A DNA stretch of 5,118 bases from positions 1 to 5,118 of the forward strand of contig JARFPR010000469.1 in assembly GCA_029288195.1 (NCBI GenBank). Reading direction: 5' to 3'. The notes under the pieces are model-generated. The model was not told the DNA's origin and made no database searches. It was given only the letters and a program-made list of their open reading frames with translations. The position numbers were made by a program, and so were the translations under genes. The DNA comes from Gammaproteobacteria bacterium. Its GTDB lineage: Bacteria > Pseudomonadota > Gammaproteobacteria > GCA-001735895. This document shows, in pieces, positions 1-5,118 of this stretch (the stretch's first letter is position 1; every line of letters begins with the position of its first letter).

Positions 1-86
1 CAAAAGCGAAAAATCAGGCAAAATGGTCGGCATTAATGCGCTGAGTCTGCGGTAATGTAATTCGAAGTACCTGAGATGGAAACTCT

Positions 87-98
87 CTGAAATTTCAG
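87..98. repeat. Perfect 12-bp palindrome CTGAAATTTCAG
   Basis: The two 6-base arms are exact reverse complements with no spacer, as in a binding site for a dimeric DNA-binding protein. It lies about 56 bp upstream of the putative -10 element, a position compatible with an activator or a distal operator. With no loop and an A/T core it is not a credible terminator. I do not recognise it as the site of a specific regulator, and a 12-mer palindrome may also arise by chance. Confidence 0.35.
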
Positions 99-153
99 TC
101 ATTTATTGGAACTATCTATTGAATTGGATTGATTTTAAGTCTGAAATCGGCCA

Positions 154-162
154 TGATATAAG
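154..162 (+). promoter_or_regulatory. Putative extended -10 promoter for lpxC
   Basis: TGATATAAG contains a TGn extension directly before TATAAG, which matches five of six bases of the sigma-70 -10 consensus TATAAT. A -35 element at 16-18 bp spacing is poor (TTTAAG, 3/6), which extended -10 promoters tolerate. A second possible pair is TTGATT (129-134) with CATGAT (152-157) at exactly 17 bp, 4/6 in each box. Either would start transcription near 164-170, leaving an lpxC leader of about 60-70 bases. This is inferred from sequence match only. Confidence 0.5.
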
Positions 163-220
163 GTCCGTTGGCAATATAAAAAACCAACAAAGCCAAGTAT
201 CTGATTTTATTTTATTTTTT

Positions 221-226
221 GGGAAG
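221..226 (+). promoter_or_regulatory. Ribosome binding site for lpxC
   Basis: GGGAAG lies 5 bases before the TTG codon at 232 and is preceded by an almost pure A/T run (204-220). Such A/U-rich leaders commonly aid 30S loading through ribosomal protein S1. The site supports the TTG start: the next in-frame ATG, codon 14, would lose the conserved N-terminus. Confidence 0.55.
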
Positions 227-231
227 CGGTC

Positions 232-1146
232 TTGATTAAACAGCGCACGTTGAAGAATGTTATCCGCGCCATGGGCGTTGGTCTGCATACAGGGAAGAAG
301 GTCTATCTGACATTGCGACCGGCACCGATCGATTCTGGTATCCGTTTTCGTCGAATTGACCTGGCTACCCCGGTCGAAATACTGGCTCGCCCGGAAAAAG
401 TAGGTGACACCAACCTTTCGACTACCTTGGTAGAGAATGGCGTGCGTATCTCGACGGTGGAGCACCTGCTATCTGCGATTGCTGGCCTTGGTATCGACAA
501 CGCCTTTATCGACCTTAGCGCAGAAGAAGTGCCGATCATGGACGGAAGCTCGGGTCCATTTGTGTTTCTGATTCAGTCGGCGGGAATCGTCGAGCAGAAC
601 CAGGCCAAGAAATTTATCAAGATCAACAAGCCGATTCGAATTGAAGAGGGTGACACGTGGGTCGAGTTCAAACCATTTAACGGTTTTAAAGTCATCTTCG
701 AAATCGATTTCGACCATCCACTTTTTACCAAGCAGAAACAAAACTGTCATATCAATTTCTCCACCACCTCTTTTGTCAAGGAAGTCAGCCGGGCCAGAAC
801 TTTCGGATTTCAAAAGGATATAGAGTTTCTGCGCGCCAATAATCTTGCCCTGGGTGGCAGCCAGGACAATGCAATAGTACTCGACGATTACCGCGTCCTG
901 AATGAAGACGGATTGCGTTATGACAACGAATTCGTCAAGCATAAGATTCTTGATTCAATCGGGGATCTCTATCTGCTGGGTCACAGCCTGATCGGTGCGT
1001 TTTCAGGCTACAAGTCAGGACACGCGTTGAACAATCGCCTGTTGCTGACATTACTGGAAGATACAGATGCCTGGGAAGAGGTAACCTTTGAAGACGCAGC
1101 GACTGCGCCGATATCTTACGCCCAGCCTGTAGAGGCGACGGTATAG
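232..1146 (+). CDS. lpxC: UDP-3-O-acyl-N-acetylglucosamine deacetylase LpxC
   Basis: Zinc-dependent cytoplasmic deacetylase that removes the N-acetyl group from UDP-3-O-acyl-GlcNAc, the first committed step of lipid A synthesis. The 304 residues match the usual length (E. coli 305) and the protein aligns end to end with E. coli LpxC. Visible motifs: N-terminal MIKQRTLK, STVEHL with catalytic Glu77 and zinc ligand His78, PIMDGS at 101-106, SRARTFGF at 186-193, and HKILDSIGD at 237-245 giving zinc ligands His237 and Asp241 plus Asp245. Catalytic His264 sits in KSGHALNN (261-268). All active-site residues are present. The start is TTG at 232, chosen because translation from there reproduces the family N-terminus. 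The C-terminus ends in EATV and lacks the LA...AVLA tail used by FtsH in E. coli. The next gene begins 8 bases after the stop. Confidence 0.98.
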   Translation: MIKQRTLKNVIRAMGVGLHTGKKVYLTLRPAPIDSGIRFRRIDLATPVEILARPEKVGDTNLSTTLVENGVRISTVEHLLSAIAGLGIDNAFIDLSAEEVPIMDGSSGPFVFLIQSAGIVEQNQAKKFIKINKPIRIEEGDTWVEFKPFNGFKVIFEIDFDHPLFTKQKQNCHINFSTTSFVKEVSRARTFGFQKDIEFLRANNLALGGSQDNAIVLDDYRVLNEDGLRYDNEFVKHKILDSIGDLYLLGHSLIGAFSGYKSGHALNNRLLLTLLEDTDAWEEVTFEDAATAPISYAQPVEATV

Positions 1147-1149
1147 GTG
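1145..1149 (+). promoter_or_regulatory. Ribosome binding site of the M23 gene, overlapping the lpxC stop
   Basis: AGGTG overlaps the lpxC TAG stop (1144-1146) and ends 5 bases before the GTG at 1155. The overlap means ribosomes finishing lpxC sit on this site, suggesting translational coupling. An overlapping GTG at 1153 is in a different frame and is not the start. Confidence 0.55.
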
Positions 1150-1154
1150 CAAGT

Positions 1155-2069
1155 GTGAATATACTTTTTCTTTCATCGGGCAGGGGTCAAATTTGTGGGT
1201 TAAACCTCACAAAACCCTTGCACCTGCTACTGATGATTGGAATGGTCGGGCTTGTTATTACGGGATCGGTCTACGTCGGTTATACGCTCAACCCGAGCCA
1301 GGATAACCTGGCGTTGATAGACGAATGGCAAGCGGATGTGCATCGTCACCAGTTACAACTAAATCATATCCGTGAAGAGGCCGACGCAGATGCCGACGCG
1401 CTGTCTTCACGCATAGGTCTGCTGCAGGCGCATGTGATGCGTCTGGATGCCCTGGGGCGCAAGCTGGTAAAAATGGCCAGAATCGACAAGAGCGAGTTTG
1501 ATTTCGAGAATACCCCGGCGCTGGGTGGACCGGAAACCGTGACTAACAAGGGACTCGAACTTGACGAGTTAACACAGGCAATTGATCAACTGGGCTTTCA
1601 GCTTGAAAACCGCGAAGATCAACTGGTTGTGCTGGAAAATCTGGTGTTGAACGAAAATTTGCAGAAAGAGGTGCAGCCCAGTGGCCGCCCGATCGTCAAG
1701 GGCTGGATTTCCTCTTATTACGGCATGCGCACCCATCCGCTTTCGGGTCGGCGTGAAATGCATAAAGGCATCGACTTTGCGGGTAAACTTGGAGGCCCGG
1801 TTATCGCGGTCGCCAAGGGTGTTGTTACCTATGCGGGCAAACGCTACGGCTATGGCCAGGTAGTTGATATTGCGCATGGCAATGGCTATACAACACGCTA
1901 TGCCCATAATTCCCGTCTGCTGGTATCGGTCGGCGATACCGTTGACAAAGGCTTCCAAATCGCCGAGATCGGCTCTTCCGGCCGCTCCACTGGTCCACAC
2001 GTGCACTTCGAAGTTCTCAAGAATGGACGGTCGACCAACCCGGTACGATTTATTCGTGCAGCGAATTAA
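1155..2069 (+). CDS. Membrane-anchored M23/LytM-family peptidoglycan endopeptidase
   Basis: Probable zinc metallopeptidase that cuts peptide cross-links of peptidoglycan on the periplasmic side of the inner membrane. The 304 residues comprise a short basic N-terminus, one hydrophobic segment at about 22-44 (signal anchor), two likely helical/coiled-coil stretches (about 52-108 and 133-172), and a C-terminal LytM domain (about 178-300). The domain carries HKGID (His203 and Asp207), YAH (His251) and GPHVHFE (His282 and His284). His203, Asp207 and His284 are the expected zinc ligands and His251/His282 the catalytic pair, so unlike the degenerate activators EnvC and NlpD this looks catalytically competent. 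A small ADADADA run (76-82) comes from a 12-base unit repeated near 1380-1399. The GTG start fits the preceding ribosome binding site. Similar genes lie between lpxC and secA in Pseudomonas-type genomes; the exact bond cleaved is unknown. Confidence 0.9.
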   Translation: MNILFLSSGRGQICGLNLTKPLHLLLMIGMVGLVITGSVYVGYTLNPSQDNLALIDEWQADVHRHQLQLNHIREEADADADALSSRIGLLQAHVMRLDALGRKLVKMARIDKSEFDFENTPALGGPETVTNKGLELDELTQAIDQLGFQLENREDQLVVLENLVLNENLQKEVQPSGRPIVKGWISSYYGMRTHPLSGRREMHKGIDFAGKLGGPVIAVAKGVVTYAGKRYGYGQVVDIAHGNGYTTRYAHNSRLLVSVGDTVDKGFQIAEIGSSGRSTGPHVHFEVLKNGRSTNPVRFIRAAN

Positions 2070-2156
2070 TCGGGAGTATTGTTTTTCCGTCTTCTCGCTT
2101 GAAACTTTTCAAGTAACCTCCATCTCTTAAGGCAGTCCTGTCCAAGCAGTCGTACG
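2070..2156 (+). promoter_or_regulatory. secA leader / intergenic region
   Basis: This 87-base gap separates the M23 gene from secA. It is too short for a secM gene and I see no coding sequence with a SecM-like arrest motif. It contains a perfect inverted repeat (2098-2113), a CCTCC (2117-2121) and an 8-bp palindrome TCGTACGA (2150-2157) overlapping the secA ATG. No Shine-Dalgarno sits at the usual distance from the ATG; the nearest purine run, AAGG at 2129-2132, is 24 bases away. No convincing promoter or terminator was found, so secA may be read from upstream. Confidence 0.5.
2098..2113 (+). repeat. Perfect inverted repeat (7-bp arms) in the secA leader
   Basis: CTTGAAA (2098-2104) and TTTCAAG (2107-2113) are exact reverse complements around a CT centre. 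As RNA they could form a short hairpin, probably with the innermost A-U pair open, extended by a G-U pair at 2097/2114. No T-run follows (AACCTCC instead), so it does not look like an intrinsic terminator. It could be an operator or an mRNA element that affects secA translation or transcript stability; the role is inferred. Confidence 0.5.
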
Positions 2157-4850
2157 ATGTTGTCTAAAATCACAAGAACTTTATTTGGTAGTCGTAACGA
2201 CCGATTAATCAAAAAACTCCATCAGCGCGTCATTCGGATTAATCAATTCGAGCCGGAAATGCAGGCACTCGACGATGCGCAATTACAGCAAAAAACCGTT
2301 CAACTCAGGCAGCGATTTGCAGATGGGGAAAGCCTCGAACAACTGCTCGACGAAGCCTTCGCCGTGTGTCGTGAGGCATCGGTGCGTGCTCTTGGCATGC
2401 GGCATTACGACGTACAACTGATCGGCGGAATGATTCTGCACAATAACCAGATCACCGAAATGCGTACTGGTGAGGGTAAGACCCTGGTTGCTACATTGCC
2501 GGCCTATCTCAACGCGCTTAGCGGCAAGGGTGTCCATATCGTCACGGTAAACGATTACCTGGCGGAGCGTGATGCCGAGTGGATGGGCAGCCTGTATAAC
2601 TTTCTGGGCTTAAGTGTGGGCGTCGTTTTGAGCACCATGGATTATGACACCAAGCGCGACTCCTATAGTGCCGACATTACTTACGGTACCAACAATCAGT
2701 TTGGTTTCGACTACATGCACGATAATTTAAGTTTCTCGCTCGAAGAACGGGTTCAGCGGGAATTAAACTACGCGATAGTCGACGAGGTTGACTCGATCCT
2801 GATTGACGAGGCCCGTACGCCGTTAATTATATCCGGGCAGGCCAGTGACAGTTCCGATCTGTATACCCGGATCAATAAGATAATACCGCGCCTTACCCGG
2901 GTCGAGGTTGAAGATGGTCCCGGTGATTACAGTGTCGATGAAAAATCCAAGCAGGCATTCCTGACCGAATCTGGTCATGACACTGCCGAGCAATTGATGA
3001 CTGAGACAGGGCTGCTGAAAGATGATGAAAGCCTTTACGATGCGGCCAATATTGCCCTCGTGCATCATCTCAATGCCGGCCTGCGGGCACACTCGATTTA
3101 CACTAAAGATGTCGATTACATTGTTCAGGATGGCTCGATCGTCATTGTCGATGAATTTACCGGGAGGACGATGCCAGGCAGGCGTTGGTCGGAAGGTTTA
3201 CACCAGGCGATCGAGGCGAAGGAAAACGTCAGTATTCAGCAGGAAAACCAGACTATTGCGTCAATCACTTTTCAAAACTACTTCAGGCTTTACAACAAGC
3301 TTGCCGGGATGACGGGTACTGCCGATACGGAAGCCTTCGAGTTTCAACAGATTTATGGCCTTGAAGTCGTCGTGGTGCCTACCAATCAACCCATGGTGCG
3401 TGAAGATTTTGGTGATCTGATTTATCTCACTGCGCGAGAAAAGTTTGATTCGATTATCGAAGACATTCGCGACTGCGTCGGCCGTGGTCAACCGGTGCTG
3501 GTTGGTACCACCTCGGTCGAGACTTCCGAGTACCTGTCAGGGTTACTCGAAAAAGTTAAGATCAAACACCAGATCCTGAACGCGAAACAGCACGAGCGCG
3601 AAGCTATGGTTATCGCCGATGCTGGCATGCCGGGAAAGGTCACCATAGCCACCAATATGGCAGGGCGCGGTACCGATATCGTACTGGGTGGAAACCTGGA
3701 AGTTCAGTTGAAGGACATCCCGGAAGATCAGCAACAACAACGCGACAAACTGGACTCCGAATGGCAACAACTGCACGATCAGGTCATCGAGGCTGGCGGC
3801 TTGCATATCATCGGTACCGAGCGACACGAATCGCGTCGCATCGACAATCAATTACGCGGTCGATCGGGACGTCAGGGTGATCCCGGTTCATCGCGTTTTT
3901 ACCTGTCGATGGAAGATAGCCTGATGCGCATATTCGCATCCGAAAAAGTTGCGGGACTAATGCAAAAGCTGGGTATGGAAGAGGGTGAGGCGATCGAGCA
4001 CCCCTGGGTTAGCCGGGCGATAGAAAATGCCCAGCGCAAGGTCGAGGCCCACAACTTCGATATTCGTAAACAGCTCTTACAGTACGACGATGTCGCCAAC
4101 GACCAGCGCAAGGTCATCTACCAGCAGCGTGACGACCTGCTACATAGCGAGAGCATCACGGAGGCGATCGCCAACATGCGCAAGGATGTGCTGCAGGGAG
4201 TATTTAGTGCCCATATCCCGCCGAATTCGATTGATGAGCAGTGGGATATTTCCGGTTTAGAACAAATTCTGACGAGCGAGTTTGGTGTTGAATTGCCGAT
4301 TCAGAACTGGCTTGACAGCGACGATCAAATGACCGATGAAGGCATTTACGACCGAATTCTTGAGCAGTTTGAACAGGCCTACCAGGCCAAGGCAGATATG
4401 CTCGGTGAGGAACTACTGGTACGCCTTGAAAAAGAGATCACCTTGATGATTCTCGACCGACACTGGAAAGATCACCTGGCGGCGATGGATTACCTGCGCC
4501 AGGGCATCGGCCTGCGCGGTTACGCGCAAAAAAATCCGGTCCAGGAATACAAGCGTGAATCATTCGAAATGTTTACCGGTATGCTCGACGGTATTAACTA
4601 CGAAGTGATCCAGGCTTTAACCCGGGTGCAGATTCGAGGCGAGGAACAGGTTGAAGCGCTGGAGCAAAGCCATCAGCCTGATCAGGATATGAAAATGGTG
4701 CATGCCAGTGCCCAGAACCCGTTAAATGCCAGGCCAGCGGATGAAGATCCGCATCAGCCATACGTGCGCAAGGAACGTAAGGTAGGACGCAATGAGCCCT
4801 GCTGGTGTGGTTCGGGTAAGAAATTCAAGCAATGTCACGGTAAGCTGTAA
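2157..4850 (+). CDS. secA: Preprotein translocase ATPase SecA
   Basis: Motor ATPase that pushes unfolded secretory proteins through SecYEG. The 897 residues compare with 901 in E. coli and align throughout. In order: N-terminal MLSKITRTLFGSRNDR; NBD1 with Walker A MRTGEGKT (102-109, Lys108) and Walker B VDEVD (208-212) followed by IDEARTPLI; preprotein cross-linking domain about 227-370, five residues shorter than E. coli near 250-258; NBD2 with TNMAGRGTDIVLGG (499-512) and QLRGRSGRQGD (565-575); the helical scaffold and wing; the two-helix finger with LRGYAQKNP (786-794, Tyr789 matching E. coli Tyr794); a variable linker about 832-872; and a C-terminal zinc finger with Cys882, Cys884, Cys893 and His894, which in E. 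coli binds SecB and lipid. The finger reads CWC where E. coli has CPC. ATG 2157 is chosen because the frame upstream has no start codon before the TGA at 2100. The gene is intact. Confidence 0.99.
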   Translation: MLSKITRTLFGSRNDRLIKKLHQRVIRINQFEPEMQALDDAQLQQKTVQLRQRFADGESLEQLLDEAFAVCREASVRALGMRHYDVQLIGGMILHNNQITEMRTGEGKTLVATLPAYLNALSGKGVHIVTVNDYLAERDAEWMGSLYNFLGLSVGVVLSTMDYDTKRDSYSADITYGTNNQFGFDYMHDNLSFSLEERVQRELNYAIVDEVDSILIDEARTPLIISGQASDSSDLYTRINKIIPRLTRVEVEDGPGDYSVDEKSKQAFLTESGHDTAEQLMTETGLLKDDESLYDAANIALVHHLNAGLRAHSIYTKDVDYIVQDGSIVIVDEFTGRTMPGRRWSEGLHQAIEAKENVSIQQENQTIASITFQNYFRLYNKLAGMTGTADTEAFEFQQIYGLEVVVVPTNQPMVREDFGDLIYLTAREKFDSIIEDIRDCVGRGQPVLVGTTSVETSEYLSGLLEKVKIKHQILNAKQHEREAMVIADAGMPGKVTIATNMAGRGTDIVLGGNLEVQLKDIPEDQQQQRDKLDSEWQQLHDQVIEAGGLHIIGTERHESRRIDNQLRGRSGRQGDPGSSRFYLSMEDSLMRIFASEKVAGLMQKLGMEEGEAIEHPWVSRAIENAQRKVEAHNFDIRKQLLQYDDVANDQRKVIYQQRDDLLHSESITEAIANMRKDVLQGVFSAHIPPNSIDEQWDISGLEQILTSEFGVELPIQNWLDSDDQMTDEGIYDRILEQFEQAYQAKADMLGEELLVRLEKEITLMILDRHWKDHLAAMDYLRQGIGLRGYAQKNPVQEYKRESFEMFTGMLDGINYEVIQALTRVQIRGEEQVEALEQSHQPDQDMKMVHASAQNPLNARPADEDPHQPYVRKERKVGRNEPCWCGSGKKFKQCHGKL

Positions 4851-4861
4851 AATCACCGATT

Positions 4862-5118
4862 ATGGCCGTTGGATTAGAAGCGCCGGGAATTCTGCATCCG
4901 ATCCAGGGTATTCGCCTGGCCGCGGCACATAGCGGCATCAAGCAGGATAACCGGCTTAAAGACCTCGCCCTGATCGAAATTGAAGAGGGATCGAGTGTCG
5001 CAGCTGTATTTACCCGCAATCGTTTCTGTGCGGCACCGGTAACGGTTGCGCGCCGCCATCTGGAACAATTTCCGGGATCCCGTTACCTGTTGATAAATTC
5101 CGGCAACGCTAATGCCGG
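4862..5118 (+). CDS. argJ: Bifunctional glutamate N-acetyltransferase/ornithine acetyltransferase ArgJ, 5' part
   Basis: ArgJ moves the acetyl group from N-acetylornithine to glutamate in the cyclic arginine pathway; some members also use acetyl-CoA. Only the first 85 codons plus two bases are present, with no stop, as the gene leaves the window. The translation MAVGLEAPGILHPIQGIRL, then EEGSSVAAVFTRNRFCAAPVT (41-61) and INSGNANAG (78-86), is typical of the ArgJ N-terminus (usual NTGNANAG). The autoprocessing site with its nucleophilic Thr lies beyond the edge, so catalytic competence and mono- versus bifunctionality cannot be judged. ATG 4862 lies 11 bases after the secA stop with no strong Shine-Dalgarno between, so translation is probably coupled to secA. 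The same secA-argJ order is known in Pseudomonas. Confidence 0.93.
   Translation, partial: MAVGLEAPGILHPIQGIRLAAAHSGIKQDNRLKDLALIEIEEGSSVAAVFTRNRFCAAPVTVARRHLEQFPGSRYLLINSGNANA

Larger units (their letters stand above)
1..231. other. Non-coding region upstream of lpxC
   Basis: No supported gene lies here. The three forward frames close early, with stops at 34-36, 42-44 and 53-55. None of the short translations resembles the conserved C-terminus of FtsZ (DIPAFLR-type), which ends just upstream of lpxC in many gammaproteobacteria; if ftsZ is the neighbour, it ends before this window. The region holds two perfect palindromes (30-39 and 87-98), a putative extended -10 promoter (154-162), a weak 5-bp stem (167-171 with 184-188) and an A/T-rich run at 204-220 ahead of the lpxC ribosome binding site. 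No GC-rich hairpin followed by a T-run, as a terminator would need, is seen. Confidence 0.6.

Noticed and set aside
2..55. Open frame reaching the left edge and stopping at TAA 53-55, a possible C-terminus of ftsZ
   Set aside because: The 17 residues show no FtsZ tail motif and the other two frames give nothing better, so there is no basis to call a gene.
167..188. GTTGG/CCAAC stem in the lpxC leader as a riboswitch or attenuator
   Set aside because: Only five pairs around a 12-base A/T loop and no alternative structure was found; likely chance.
469..942. 157-residue open frame on the minus strand inside lpxC
   Set aside because: It lies wholly antisense to a well-conserved gene and its translation resembles no family; likewise other overlapping frames within the M23 gene and secA.
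2079..2102. Seven-codon TTG mini-ORF (MFFRLLA) before secA, preceded by GGGAG, as a leader peptide
   Set aside because: The GGGAG is only 2 bases from the TTG, too close for normal initiation, and the peptide has no arrest motif.
4800..4850. CWC instead of CPC in the SecA zinc finger as a defect
   Set aside because: The three cysteines and the histidine are all kept and Trp at this position occurs in other SecA proteins, so it is ordinary variation.

Overview
This window is a stretch of core chromosome from a Gram-negative bacterium, most likely a gammaproteobacterium outside the Enterobacterales. That placement rests on the gene order lpxC - M23 peptidase - secA - argJ, all on the + strand. 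E. coli has lpxC - secM - secA instead; Pseudomonas-type genomes carry an M23 peptidase gene beside secA with argJ following. The proteins align closely with remembered E. coli LpxC and SecA, and base composition looks moderate. Genus cannot be told from the sequence alone.

Layout: positions 1-231 are a non-coding leader with a good extended -10 promoter (about 154-162), two short perfect palindromes and an AT-rich stretch just before the ribosome binding site. lpxC (232-1146) starts with TTG. Eight bases later, with its ribosome binding site overlapping the lpxC stop, a membrane-anchored LytM/M23 endopeptidase begins with GTG (1155-2069). An 87-base gap (2070-2156) holds a perfect 7-bp-arm inverted repeat but no clear terminator or Shine-Dalgarno. 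Full-length secA follows (2157-4850). argJ starts 11 bases after secA (4862) and runs off the right edge.

How the genes fit together: LpxC commits UDP-acyl-GlcNAc to lipid A synthesis, the M23 protein probably trims or remodels peptidoglycan from the inner-membrane face, and SecA drives export of envelope proteins. The first three genes therefore form an envelope-biogenesis block. ArgJ (arginine biosynthesis) is a metabolic gene that is simply co-located, probably co-transcribed. No terminator is visible between any of the genes, so one transcript from the lpxC promoter through argJ is plausible.

I found no mobile element, CRISPR array, RNA gene or unknown system. The points worth a second look are regulatory: the TTG start and unusual C-terminus of LpxC, and a secA leader that has no secM and no Shine-Dalgarno but does carry a hairpin.
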